The translations under genes and the position numbers were made by a program. From contig VXAA01001087.1 in assembly GCA_013399115.1 (NCBI GenBank), forward strand, positions 1 to 64,000: a stretch of DNA of 64,000 nucleotides, written 5' to 3'. Of the stretch, positions 1-12,882 are shown piece by piece (the stretch's first letter is position 1; each line of letters begins with the position of its first letter). The notes beneath the pieces were generated by a model. The model searched no databases. It was not told the DNA's origin and worked only from the letters and a program-made list of their open reading frames with translations. This stretch comes from Anseranas semipalmata. Taxonomy: Eukaryota; Chordata; Aves; Anseriformes; Anseranatidae.

Positions 1-600
1 GAAAGCACCTTGGTGAGCACTTCAGCCAACTTCCACAGTACCCTCAGGTGGATCCCATCTGGCCCCATNTTCAGCCAACTTCCACAGTACCCTCAGGTGG
101 ATCCCATCTGGCCCCATAGACTTGCATATTTCTAAGTGGTTAAGCAGGTTGCTAACCATTTCCTCATGGATTACGAGGGTTTCATTCTGCTCCCCGTCCC
201 TATCTACCAGCTCAGGGGGCTGGGTACCTGGAGAACAACTGGTCTTGCTGCTAAAACTGAGGCAAAGAAGGCATTAAGCACCTCAGCCTTTTCCTCATCT
301 CTTGTCACTAAGTTTTCCCTCACATCCAATAAAGGATGGAGATTCTCCTTAGTCCTCTTTTTGTGTTTATGTATTTATAAGAACATTTTTATTGTCTTTA
401 ACAGCAGCAGCCAGACTGAGCTCCAGATGAGCTTTGGCCCTTCTAATTTTGTCCCTGCATAGCCTCACGACAACTTTATAGCCCTCCTGAGTGGTCTGCC
501 CCCTCTTCCAAAGGTCATAAACTCTCTTTTTCTTCCTGAGCTCTAGCCACAGCTCTCTGTTCAGCCAGGCCAGTCTTCATCCATGCCGGCTCACCTGTGA
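1..600 (-). mobile_element. CR1 LINE fragment, ORF2 upstream of the RT core (dead)
   Basis: The minus strand reads, across frame breaks, PPELVDRDGEQNE, EEMVSNLLNHLEICKSMGPD and GIHLRVLWKLAEVL, which match the CR1 ORF2 segment before the reverse transcriptase core, preceded by RRAKAHLELSLAAAVKDN. It runs off the window's left edge. The frame is broken by stops and indels. Confidence 0.8.
21..117. repeat. 48-base perfect direct repeat around a single N
   Basis: Bases 21-68 and 70-117 are identical and separated by one N at 69. A perfect duplication exactly at an N is most simply two overlapping contig ends that were not merged. Confidence 0.85.
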
Positions 601-2231
601 CAACGCATCTCCTTCTACAAGCACTTGACATAGTTTTTCCAGATCTCCAGAAAGTCGGTAAGTGACTACCAAACTGGTAGTTATTACATCATCATTTTTA
701 TCCAGTATCACATAAATATTTGTTATTTTCACTTAATCCACTGAAAATAAACCGGTACAGCAGAGAGCAGTCCTGGCTCCAGAAAAGAACCTAGTACTAA
801 GATACACAGCATTGAAGCATTTTGTTTCTAGGAAAATCTCATCCCTGGAATTACTGAGATGCTGTCAGAGCCCTGACTGCACCAACAGGCCCTGCAATCT
901 CATTCTCCTTGCCATGGGTTTGGCTGTGTGCTCAAAGCAGCTCTGAAAGAGTACAGCTGTGTAATGTCCAACCAGATTGCTGTGACAGAGCTTAAAGAAG
1001 CTGTGAGAAGCCTTGTTGGTAGCTTCCCATTACTTGGGAGCTGCTTTTCTTCTCAGGGTGCAAACTCTTGGCCCTTGTGGGATTTAGGCTGCTCAAACAT
1101 TCAAAGTCTTTATCAACTTTGTTTCATTCCTTAAGGCAGGTATAAGTGGTAGGCTAACATTTGGTGTTTGTTCTTTTTTTTTCCTCTGTGAAAACAATCT
1201 TCATATATTTTGCAAAAGAAAAAAAATGTGAAATTCTACCATTTTGGTGGTAGTAAACTTTGCTTTTCCTCTTAGCTTTGGATTGCATTTTATGGGTAAA
1301 CGATAAAAAAAAAAAAAAGAAAGAAAAGGCGGGGGGAAGAACACTGAGAACTCTGCCCCACTAACTGCAGTGAAACATAAAATTAGGTTCTGTCATAAGC
1401 ACCGTGAACCTTCTCATCTAAAACTCCATGCATTTTATTAAGTTGCATTAAGACTGTGAACAATATTACATAATTTTTGTACTTCTTAGTAAGTTACTAA
1501 AACCTCTACACAGAACATTCTGCAGTTCTGCACAGTGAAGCTATAAAACTTGTCACAATTTGCTACTGTGGCCTTCTCATACACATATCATGTGTAACTG
1601 CATGCCCACATTCTTTTTAAAGAGGGCTGATATTAATCTATTCAACAATCACAATGTATTTCTATACTGTATATATCATTTAACCTGCAGTTCCTAAGGA
1701 ATATACCCTTGACATGCTCCAACTTCACAGAAGTCCCTAGGGTTTAAGGTCTAAATTCAACAGATCTAAAACTATAAATTCTGAATTTATAGTGCTGTTA
1801 AAAAGCCTCCCTTTTCAAACACACAGGTAGCACTACATATTGTTACAGAGGAACTGAAACACATGATGATCTAAGCTAAAATTGTTAAATGTCTATGACA
1901 AACCCACTTTGGTTTTCCACTAATATATATTTGGGATTGATTTTTTCAGACTACTCGGCATTTTTATAGCATTTTCTGTGTTCAGTGCAGGGCACCCACT
2001 GATTACAAACACAATTGTGCATCCACAAAAGAAAGACTGTATAAAAGGTGACCATCCTTGAGTATTTTTTAATACATGACTTGCACAACACCAAGCATAA
2101 GCAAGGATTAAAACACCCACAGTGATTCCACTGCCTTCTTCCTTTTGTCCTTCCTGTGGGTCTTGGGCTACCTTTCAACTTCTGCAACACATGAGGCAGG
2201 CATCTTGCAACAGCTTGCCTCCTGCCCTGTA

Positions 2232-2392
2232 TGGAACCAAACCCCAGCTGGAGTTTTCTTGCAGGCAACTCTTTACCTGTTCTGACCTATATAGCAGCCC
2301 TCTCAGCATATAAACACAATACTCACCTGCATCTGTAAGCGCTTCTTCTGCATGCTTCCCTTGTTTTCGGAGAGGTGTAGCTGATTTCTCAT
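2232..2392 (-). repeat. Copy A of an unidentified inverted repeat pair
   Basis: The minus strand of this 161-base segment matches the plus strand at 4161-4317 with roughly 80-85% identity by eye. Shared blocks include ATCAGCTACACCTCTC, GAAGCATGCAGAAG, AGAGTTGCCTGCAAGAA and TTTGGTTCCA. In this copy the frame stays open through NEKSATPLRKQGKHAEEALT and ends at a GTGAGT. I cannot name the family. Confidence 0.75.
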
Positions 2393-4160
2393 TTGCATAG
2401 CCATAATTCAGTTCTCAAGCACTATGCAGTTTTTGCCTTGAATGAGTAAAGGGACAAAAGGAAGCACAGTCTAAGACTGTATAGCTAAGTCACACCAGAG
2501 TACTGACTGTTCCCTCCAATTTGGTATCAGCAGCAGGTGATGAACGTGCATCCATCCCATCACCCAGCTGATGATGTTTGACTATACCGGCCCCAGTAAT
2601 ACTAAGATGTGACAGAAACAGCTTAAATTCATCTTGTTAGATTATTTTCCAGATGCAAAACTCACTTTCTGCTTTCATTTTGAACAGCCAAATCTACTTG
2701 TTGTCAGGTCTGTAACTTCATTACTTGCTTATCCTGGCCTTCACAATCTTCCTCCTATATTGATCCTTCCCCAGACACATGTTATTAGGTATATTCATAG
2801 CATAGCAACATATGCATTTTGACTTGAAGACGTGTCAACTTTAAACCTCTACTTCCTATCCTCTCCACAAAGAGGCTCCACTTCTTGTCAGTCATATTTT
2901 TCATTTATATGGCTGAAGAAGCTTTTACTAATTGCTTTCTTTTGCAAAGTTTAATTTTCTTTGACATTTAGCAATTCCTACTTGCACGTCCATGACCTTT
3001 TCCCTATTCTTTGCATTCCTAACCTGCTTCAGAGATAGCTCCTCATCAATGCAAAAATGCTCTCCTGAGTTTATTTCTCCCTTCCTTACAAGGGAGAAAA
3101 GTCCAATAAGGTTTTTGTACTGTAGAACTCCTCCACACTCATGTCTGAGCTCCTTATTCTAACTGAGTGTAATGACTAGTTTATTCCATTTTTCAAACTT
3201 TGCTCTTAAACAAAAGCATCAAAGGCTCAAGTCCAATGTAGCTAAGCTGGGGTATGTAGCTCTGTTACTGGCACTTATACTCCTACACTTATGCTCTTTT
3301 ACTTCTGGTAGCAGATCACAACATTTAGCCACAATTTACTACTCTACCACTTCAGTCAAAAAACAGAATGAGCTTTGAACCCAATTCTGGACATTCTGGG
3401 TGTCGGAGAATATCAGGACTCCAAGTGTATAATAATGCAAGTACAATTTAAGATAGACCAGACAGAAGCTTTAACTATGATCATAGTGAGAGAACACTGA
3501 GGCAGCATTTCAGCCCTCTGCTCCCCTTTTTTCTGTCAAGTGATTGCAGAGACCCAACTTATAAACCATTTCAAAGAAATGAAACACATGAAGAAAAATT
3601 CATTCTAATGTTTAACAAAGTCAGGTGTGCGTTCTTGTGGCAGGGGAAGAGGGGGGCAACTTTGGGAGGGGAGGGGGACAGGACAGTACTGCAACAACTC
3701 CAGACAGTCATCTATATGTTAAAAAGGCCAAGTGCTAATGCCTGGGAGAGATGGACTGCTTAAGTATTTTGTTAACTGCCACAATTGACAATATGGAGAG
3801 AGGCTCTTGGTGGAGCCTGTAGAAGTGGCACAATCTACAGAAATGGAGCTCAGAAATGAGGGCAGAAGTGGGAACTGGAAACAATCACAAATTACTAGCT
3901 TTTGGTTGAAAGGAAAGTTCCTTCTGTTAGGATAAACTTCTTAGCCAGACCTCTCAAATATTAAATATTAATAATTTTACCATCACAAAGGTACACAGCA
4001 AATGTGCAAGGGCAAAGGTCTAGCATGTTCAGGATCCATGGACCCTAGACTGCAGCACTAGGAACTATTGCTATTATAAGAACTATATCTATTTTCCTGT
4101 TGCATTTGCTTTGATTTTTTTTTGTTTGTTTTGTTTTGGTAAGGACTATAATTGGTTAAT

Positions 4161-4317
4161 GAGAGAAATCAGCTACACCTCTCTGAAAACAAGCGAAGCA
4201 TGCAGAAGTACTTACAGGTGCAGGTGAGCAGTGTGTATATGTTTGAGAAGGCTGCCATATAGCTCAGCACAGGTGAAGAGTTGCCTGCAAGAAGACTCCA
4301 TCTGGGATTTGGTTCCA
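4161..4317 (+). repeat. Copy B of the inverted repeat pair
   Basis: Plus-strand partner of 2232-2392, about 1.8 kb away in opposite orientation. Here the equivalent frame is broken by a stop (CTC TGA) and small indels, though the GTGAGC at the matching site is retained. Could be two insertions of one interspersed repeat or a local inverted duplication. Confidence 0.75.
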
Positions 4318-7256
4318 AGAATAAGAGCATTAGCCCTCCTTCATTAAAAGTACAAGAATATTTAAGAGAAGGAACCACCAATGCAGCATGCATTCATTTG
4401 ATCTTTGCATGGCCTCACAGGACTTCAGCATCAAACCACTGTTGATAGTGGCTCATTTCAAGGGACAAAGAATACTCTAGTTCTGTACACAAATATCTAG
4501 TTGATAAAGGAAAGTGATCATGTAGCAGAAAAAAAGCAGCAGGCAAATACCTACAATATGTACAAGCAACATTGTAACTCTCCAGTCTGGAGTTAATACA
4601 TGGGAGTTACATCCCGTTCCTGTCTTAGAGTTCCTGGGTTCTTACCAGCTACAGTTTTTCTCTATCAAGACAGATTTCAAGTAATGTCAAAATGATCATA
4701 GTTCTGGACATGTCTCCACCATGGTGAGATTGTCTTTAAATTTTGAAGACCATGTGGTCTTCTACTTCTGTGTGACACTTCCTGCTAGACTAAGTATCAG
4801 AAGCTTTCTTATTTGGGCAATCAAATGTTATTATGGGGCATGCATTGTCCAGTTAATCTAGTGACCATGCTTCGGACAACAAGGTGCTCCCTTCTGCAGT
4901 AGTAGGATCTGTCCAATGTCACCCTATTTCCACTTTCTCTATCCAGGTTTCCCATAAAGTATGTAGTCTCTTGGGATATCATACCATGTTTAGTAAGCCT
5001 AACTGCACAGAACTCTTTGTCCCTAGATGCACTAAGGCTTCATGGCAGTATTCTAGAACTTGAAGCAGCACAGACTAGGTGTATGGCTTTTTCAGTTCAT
5101 AAGTGGGACATATAGGTCTGTCTTATAAGACAGTGGCAGCTCAGCCACTATCCATTTTAATCAAGAAAACAACATGCTAGATCTCATTTTAACTCCAAGA
5201 CTAGAGCATCCATCTGTCAGATAGTCAACTTCCCAAGTACAGATAATTCTCTACAGCAAATGGTCTGAGCCAATTAATGCTTCTAAAGCTTGAATAAGAA
5301 GCATAAGTAAGAAATTTAGCCCGGTGCCCCTAAGATAGTCTTTAAGGAATAAGGCAATCCAATTCTGCTTTCCTCCCATATTACAGAAGGTCCTGACTCC
5401 TTTTACTTCTGGCCCAGACCTCATCCTGGTTCTATCTAAAAAGTTCCTTATTGACAGGTACAACTGGCAGGTACACCATGCCTCCAGTTCCTGCAGTACA
5501 AAAATCTTCAACAAAATAAGAGAGAACAGAATCCTGATGAGTCCTATTGCCCTGGTATGACTTCAGCAGTTTTGCAAACTCTCTCTTTTTTAATTTCAGA
5601 AAAAGAAATCCCACACGTTCTGCCTCTAGTATTGCATCCAACGACACAAAGTTTAGGAATGTATTCTAGTCCATCCCTGTCTTAACATGTTCTGCGTCAC
5701 AGCAGTTACGGTGGTGAATATCTTTGTTAAAGCAATGTTCTCATGAAAAGATATGTTTTCTTCAAGAATTAGATGTCTATAAGACACAGACCATAACATG
5801 AACCAACTACTCAGAATGTCTGTTCTGGAGTCTGAATTAGACTCCATCAGGCCTTTTCCCTTATTATTTAATCCTCTATTTCTGTAACTTCAGAATATTT
5901 GCTCAAGACAGAAGTATTTGTAGCTTTCTACTTTCAAATGAAGTAACATGTTTCTAATCTTCTTCTTGGGTGAGGGAAGAAGCGGGAATAAAACAAAGCA
6001 AACCTCAAAATGACCAAGACATAACCTAAGCTCATTAGCAACATCTTCATTTGCCTTTTCTTTTACTTGAGCAACACCCACCATTTATTACTTCACCTTG
6101 TTCCTTTGTCATAACTGTGATTGCAAGATCATCCTGGAAAGGAATTCAGACTCACTTGTTACAACATTTGCATCTTTTCCAGAAGAAGTTATGATTCTGT
6201 CTGGTTATGTATCTAAATGACTGTTTTAGAAGTGCCCATATTCATCCCAAAGGGTCTATTAGGAGGTGATGTAACAAAGATAATACTAGCCACAGAACTG
6301 CCCTAATATCTTTCTGAATTAAAGCAAGCAACAGCTACAGTTTACAAGGAATTATCCTCTAGAAAATTAAGTTATTCTTGAATTTTGATATTTCCCTTAA
6401 TGGACAACCTATTACTGCTCCTGCTATGCTGAACACTAGGTTAATTAACCTTGTTACTAGGAATGTGTGCCTTCTGTATAGCTTGAACTGGTATTGATTC
6501 ACCTTTCGGCTACTAAGTATTTCTATGTGACTGCAAGATTGGAGAACTCTCAGCCATAAAAATTATCATTTTAAGATCAAGATTCTGCCTGTTCTCTTAC
6601 TGGGCTCAGAAAGCTCCATCAGTTTCATTCTTCTACAATAAGGAACTTTCCTAAAGCTTTAGCTTTTCCTGCAGCTCTGCTATATATTCTCCTCAGCTCT
6701 TCAACAGTGTTCTTGTATTGCAGGCACCACACCAGAATAAAATACCCAGTTAGCAGACATACCCATGCAGAAAGTAGCAACTCTTCTCTATTCCTTTCCA
6801 TTTTCAGTCTTTATACTTATAGATCATCTTTTAGGCATTCAGAAAGCATCATCCAACTGGAAGCTCATATGCAACAGACAGCATACCATGATGTCCATAT
6901 CTTTTTCTTTAAAGACATGGCATCACCCATCCTGAGACAGTGATATAGATCCATCATTCCTAGATGTGAAATTTTATATTTGTCTGTGCCAAGATATTCC
7001 TTTTTGCTTGTATTCAGCTTCCTGGATAATCCAGGTTGCACTGTATCAGTGATTTATCCTTCTTCTTACTTATGGTCTCCCAAACTTTGTTATTAAAAAT
7101 TAAAATAACAGTACTTATTGGAACTAATAAATAGTATAGACAAATTTAAATAAGAGAGAGAATTAGGAAGGACCAGTAAAGCAAAATGGATTATATTTCT
7201 CACCAGTGGCTGGTTCTTCTCAAACTGAGTTTAAGATATACCCATTGGAAGGGTTT

Positions 7257-7544
7257 TGTGGTTTAACCTGGCAGGCTGCTAAGCACCACACAGCCATTCA
7301 CTCACTTCCCCACAGCGGGATGGTGGAGAGAATCAGAAGAAAAAAAGAAAAAAAAGGTAAAACTCATGGGTTGAGATAAAGACAGTTTAATAGGACTGAA
7401 AAGGAAGGGAAAACAATAATAATAATGATTAAAGAATATACAAAGCAAGTGAAGCACAATGCAATTGCTCACCACACACTGACCACAGCACCATACCAGC
7501 TCCTAGAAAGAAAATTAACTCTTATCGCTGCTGAAACCAGGACA
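7257..7544 (+). mobile_element. Short solo LTR of an avian endogenous retrovirus family
   Basis: Starts TGTGGTTTAACCTGGCAGGC and ends GAAAATTAACTC...GAAACCAGGACA, the TG...CA ends of a common bird LTR whose interior includes GTTGAGATAAAGACAGTTTAAT. At about 290 bases it is shorter than full copies of this type, implying an internal deletion. No target-site duplication is visible and no retroviral coding sequence lies beside it. Family assignment is from memory of the sequence type. Confidence 0.65.
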
Positions 7545-7844
7545 AAAGGTGTTGTTCTTTTTATCTTTTACGAGAAATGGGGTTCTGTATTTCAGTAATG
7601 AGCCATGCAGACAAGATTCTGCATGGGAACACTCCAAAGAAGTAGCCAGGGTCACTCCATTTACCTCCATGTGCTTTTTACCAGGGCCTGTGTCTATCAT
7701 TGAGGGCAAAATCTTGCTCCTGTTTTCTGTGGCTGCATAGGATTTTGAGCTAGTGTGAGGAAAGAAGCAGGTAATAAATTGAAACAAGGGAGGTCCTGAC
7801 AAAAGTTTTCACGTTGCCCACAAAGCCTGCTGAGTTTCTGCCCC

Positions 7845-7977
7845 TGCAGGTTTTCCAGACCCATTGAACAAAGCACTAAGCAATCTTGCCTGAACTCAGC
7901 GATTACACCGTTTTGAGCAGGAGGTCAGACCAGAAGACCTCCCAGTGTCCATTTTAACAAGAATGATTCTATGATTC
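7845..7977 (+). mobile_element. CR1 LINE 3' end fragment
   Basis: Ends with GAGCAGGAGGTCAGACCAGA, AGACCTCCCAGTGTCC and the tail ATGATTCTATGATTC, the usual CR1 3' terminus. Non-coding relic. Confidence 0.75.
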
Positions 7978-8544
7978 AGAAGTCCTGAGACCCTGTTGTC
8001 TGCACAGATTAGAAAAACACTGTCTTTGGCATCTATACAGGATAAATTTGGGCTGTCCAACAGTCACCTTAAGGAGGAGTTAGCAACACCTCTTATACAT
8101 CAAAAAAATGTATATCAGTAAAAACAATCTTCTTCCCATAGTACTGAGTTCTGACAGGAATAGTCATCTAACCTTAGCAGTAAAAAACAAAGAGAGGCAT
8201 CTAGTCTGAACTAGTCGTATACATTCTTCCTAGAGAGCCTGAAGAGCAGCAAGCATCTCCAGAGGCAATTCATTGTATTTCTCTTAGATTTTTAATTAAA
8301 AGAGCATCTGAAAGGGCCCCCCTTAACTCCAACAACTTTAGAGGGAGCCAAAATGTTTCATTTTTTGTAAGTTATAACTTTGAAGAGGTGTATTCTAACC
8401 TAAGCATAGAACAACATTCCCAGAAGGCATCTACTCTAGCCTTGCATGATTCCTCCCCTGCCTTCCAAAGCTTTACTGGAGGGGGGAAGAAGGATATGGA
8501 GAAAAACACAGTCTTGGAAGTAGATGAGAAACAGTAAGACTTAT

Positions 8545-8940
8545 GAGAATGGCTGAGGGAGATGGGATTGTTTAGTCTGGCAAAAAGTGGGCTGAGGGGA
8601 GACCTCATTGCTCTCTGCAACTACCTGACAGGAGGCTGCAGAAGGGATGGTGTCAGTCTCTTTTCCCAAGCAGCAAGTGATAAGATGCAGGGAATTGGTC
8701 TCAGGTTGCACCGAGGAGGTTTAGATTGAATTGTATGAGTATCAATTTCTTCATGAAAAAGGTGGGCAAGAATTGGAACAGGCTGCCTAGGGTAGTGGTG
8801 GACTCCCCAGCCCTGGAGGTATTTAAGAGACACATGCATGTGGCGCTAACGGACATGGTTTAGTGATGGGACATGGTAGGTCAAGTTGACAGGTGGACTT
8901 GATGATCTGGAAGGTCTTTTCCAACCTAAATGATTCTTTA
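8545..8940 (+). mobile_element. CR1 LINE 3' fragment with end of ORF2
   Basis: The plus strand carries the C-terminal CR1 ORF2 words GLFSLAKSGLRGDLIALCNY and CRRDGVSLFSQAASDK, then the 3' UTR with AACAGGCTGCCTAGGGTAGT, CCTGGAGGTATTTAAGAGAC and GAAGGTCTTTTCCAACCTAA. 5'-truncated and degraded. Confidence 0.85.
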
Positions 8941-11900
8941 ATTTTGCAGTTAATTCGTTTAAGTAAACAGCAGAATAACAGCAAGACTGGAGCCTTTAAA
9001 CACTCATGCGTCAGTTCTCTTTGAGGCTGTGATGTCCCACCTCCCTTCTGATGCCTTACTGCCACCAAGTGGATGTTTCAGTGTTCAGGTCCCCTGTTTT
9101 AAGGCTGAACTGTGAATTGAAAGGGCTTCCACTAAATGGCAAATTTGGGGTCTGTGGTATTCCTAAAATGTGCATTCCAGTACATGTTCAGAGAAACTGA
9201 AAGGGGTTTTGGACTTGCACTTCAATATTGTAAAATTTCAGTATCAAAAATCTCAGAGTAATCTGCCACTGTGGAATTTAAACAGCCCAGAGTGATCACA
9301 GAAACTGAAGAGTTGTCATAGAGCTTATTTCTCCTCTTGAGCAGTCCTGGAGAGCTTCTAGCAAACTCAGAGTATGGAGAACTGCTTATCTTGATTCAGC
9401 TTCCCTTTTGGTCTTACCCTTTAGGATGTGAATCTGTTCATCATGTTATTTTCCCTGGTTAGTTGGGTAATTGCTTTACTGTATTGTGGATGTTTCCTCT
9501 TTACAGGGGCAGAGAAGAGGAGAGCCTCCAAACTCTTATGCACTAAGTGGAACTTAGGCATATAATTATCATCAAAACTGTTAATTCTTAGGTCATCCTT
9601 GCCCTGGGGGTAGCTAAAATTTATTTGAATTTTCAAAATTAAACATCTAGATAATAATGCTCAGACTATGGGCATTCCAAAAAAAAATAAAAAATAAAAA
9701 GCCACTTGCTGGGCAACACCAAGCACTTCAACATTGCTGAATACTTATGGCCCACTTGACATACAAGCAGAGTTTTCTATACTTATCTCACTTGTCACAA
9801 TCCCTCTGATAAGTACTCTCAAAGTAAGCTTCATAAACTGAGCTGAAGCCTAGATGTCTTCCTTCAAAAGATGATGGAAGTACTTGCACCTTTATAAAGT
9901 ACATCTGTGACTAGAGTACTCAGTATCCAGCAACCAGAGAAGCATAAGCTTAGCTCCCTCTTTTGTCAAAGATGATCAAAAACTTGTCTTGACAAAAAAA
10001 AGGAAGAGTGCCTTTCTGACCTCTTGAAATCATTCTACTTGCATGTCTGAATTAAAGGTTCACTGGTCCACAGAAAAAAAGCAGAAGTGAACTTTACTCT
10101 CAAATCTGTCAATTACAGCAAAAATACAAGATGGAAGCATTCTAGTTCCACTTGCTACCAGGATAATCTGTGTGGTTTCATCCAGTAGTCAAAATTCAGA
10201 GTTGTGAAATTGAGTTAGGGAGATGGAATCCCTGTAGAGAATCTTCAAAAACATCCTTGTCTTCAATGTTTTCTTGCCTAGCTTAGGCAGCATCCCACTT
10301 GTCCAACTTCTTCCATGTGCATGAAGAGCCTAGTCTGGGATATTCCATTATAGAGCAGAGACATTAAACGATAGCTGTCCTGACTAACAAAAGACTTTTG
10401 TGACTTACAGCCAACACTCCAAGGTCAGAGAAAACTTTTGGCAGTGCTCAAAGAAATCTTCAAAAATGAATTCTTATGTGCTGAAATGATTTAAAATGCA
10501 GTCAAACATCAATCTTTCCCCCACTCTCAGTTCCACAACTGGGTGATACTGCCCAGGAAATTGAGAACAGCCAAAGCCATGAGGCTTGCTCCCGTTGCTA
10601 TGAGATAAACAGAGCCACTCTGAAGTTTCATCTGAGAGCTAACAGTCTGTTGAATTAAAGTCCTTACAGAACAGCTCTTGATTTCATAAAACATGTACAT
10701 TGCTACATATACAGTAGTGCAACTTGTAGAAGTCAGGGAACATTTTTTCCTCTCCTCCTCATCCTGGAGGAAGATCTGGTTTATGGCTTTGTTTTGGTAG
10801 AATTCATTTGGGTTTATTATTTGTACTGTGTACTTCACACAAGTTAAAAAGGACAAAGCTCATTAAGTGTTCCCTTCCTCTGAAATACAAATGCTGAAGT
10901 TTATGACAGTTCTCTTTCTGCAGCTGTGGACATTTATTCCACATTTTAAAGAGTGCTGACTCTTGCACAGACATATTTTACTCTGATGATAGCAATAATT
11001 GGTAAGGTAAGGAATTTTATTATTTTCTCCATCAATAGTTCTAATAATAAGAGGGAGAGAAACACAGAAGGAAAAACAAGGTAAAGAGTAACTAAGGCCC
11101 ACTGCCTTTACAGTTTTTAATCAACAGTTATCAATGATTTAATGATAATTTTATTTTTTCCATTACAATTTTACTCTGTGCTTAACAATAATCTGGGCCT
11201 GAGGAGATGCATTTCTTCTATTCCCTCACAAGCCATACTCCTTTTCGACACTGACCAGAGGAAGCACCATTATCTTCCTCAAAATCAACCTCTTTTGGAT
11301 AGTAACCCATATGTTAGTTATATGTTAACCTGTTACTGAGGTAACAGGTCTTGGAAAGCTGCAAGGCACAGTGTATTAACAGTTAGTAGCTGGGCAAAGA
11401 AGAGAACACAAAACAGCTGGAAAACTACCAGCTATCTACATGAGAGACAACAGAAAAAGGGATTGGTCCCAGAACACACAGAGGAAAAAAAGCTAAAGGC
11501 TTAAAGACAAAAAGGTGATGGAGACATCTTCATTACTGCTATGCCAAGAGCATGTAGTAAAGGAAGAGGCACCAGGGGATGCAGTAAGGCTAATTAACAT
11601 TACAATAGATCACACAGTACATGCATTTGTGAGGTGTATTTTGAATGCACAACATCCCACAAAGAAAGTTCAGTAATATTTTGGCTGATGTGTGCCTATG
11701 GATATGCAGCCTGCTGACTTTTGCTGGTTGAAGAGTTAAAAATAATTTAAACAGTACCCCAAACACTAACATTTTTACAACTCAGTTAAGTTCGTCTGTA
11801 GCTAAGACAGGAACACCTCATACTCCCTGGGCCAGAAGTTCTGAGTTCTCTCTGCTTAACAAATCGCCCTTTTGTCCAAAGTATCAAAAATAAGTGAAGC

Positions 11901-12830
11901 TTTAGGTGGCCAACAGACTGATTATCCTTTTGCTTCCTCAGGGATCCCTACATGGTTTGGGCTACAAGTATGGCCATTCCATATTTCTGTTGTTTCTTCT
12001 AACTTTCAGTAATTGGTTCAGTAATGCTCAAAAGTATGGCACTGTGAAAACCACTTGCAGAGACTCCATGGGAAATTACAAATGGGCGAATAACTCAGAG
12101 GCCTTCAGCACAGAAGAGATGTGCAGGGGAGCATTCCCACAGACAATGGCATGCCAAGGTCTCACATTTACAGGCCTGGGGAATAACTTGCACTTTCCTG
12201 TTTCTCCGCCTTAGGTCTCTAATTTCCTCACGCTTATTCCTACAGAACTGCTGCCTGCACCTTTTCCACCTCACCCATATACATACATATTGGTATGAGC
12301 TCTCATATGCTCCCCACTGCCCCCTTTGTTTGGGGACTTCTATTGCCATTGCTAATTGCACATGGGTTTTTGAAAACATAGCACCTACAAAATTCCTTCT
12401 TATTGCCTCCGCATTTCAATAACTCCCATTGCAACTTTCTTACTACATTCACAATGAGAGCCACCTCACAAATGCCTATGTTAGATAAGAGACTTCCCTC
12501 CTATATACTCAGTAAATGAAGTATCAGCAGACAGAAAGCAATCTGTTCCCAGACCCAAAGAAGCTTCCAGCCTGATGGGACATAACCTCCTCCGTTCTAC
12601 TTTTCCCTGTAACTCAGCACCAGAGGAGAGAAATGAAAGAAGCACAAGAAGAATTAAGAACACACCCTTTAAAAAAAATCCTATAAATCACATTTATCAC
12701 TGGAATTAAGCTGCATCACCTCCCCACCTCTGGCTTAGCCAGCTCTCTCTCCTTTGTGCAGTATCTTCCTGGTGATCACCACAGGAGGCAACAGGGGTGG
12801 GGAAATTCCTCTGTAAGGATCCGCTGCTTC
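8941..12830. other. Intergenic and probable FADS1 3' UTR
   Basis: No second gene recognised. 12830 down to about 11,100 is probably FADS1 3' UTR on the minus strand. The frames at 10,527-10,856 and 11,906-12,214 have no recognisable domain. Confidence 0.5.
11016..11155 (-). terminator. Candidate FADS1 polyadenylation signals
   Basis: Minus-strand AATAAA hexamers at 11155-11150 and 11021-11016, about 1.7-1.8 kb after the FADS1 stop codon. That is a plausible 3' UTR length for this gene. The hexamer is common by chance in AT-rich DNA, so this is only a candidate. Confidence 0.3.
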
Positions 12831-12882
12831 TTATTTATGTAGATAAGCATCTAGCCAGAGCTCCCCTGAATCTTTCAAAGAG
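12831..12882 (-). CDS. FADS1: FADS1 exon 12, C-terminus and stop
   Basis: 52 nt encoding (H)[16 protein letters not shown] followed by TAA at 12833-12831. Too short to appear as a free-standing reading frame. Identified by the family C-terminus LWLDAYLH and acceptor CTTGACAG, with matching phase. Confidence 0.93.

Larger units (their letters stand above)
601..7256. other. Intergenic, no gene recognised
   Basis: About 6.7 kb of AT-rich DNA downstream of FADS1. Apart from the inverted repeat pair listed separately I see only small chance frames without recognisable domains and short A or T runs (for example 1306-1318). Confidence 0.6.

Noticed and set aside
8372..9068. Minus-strand frames of 72-82 codons near 8.4-9.1 kb
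   Set aside because: 8.55-8.94 kb is a plus-strand CR1 3' fragment, so these are shadows or chance frames.
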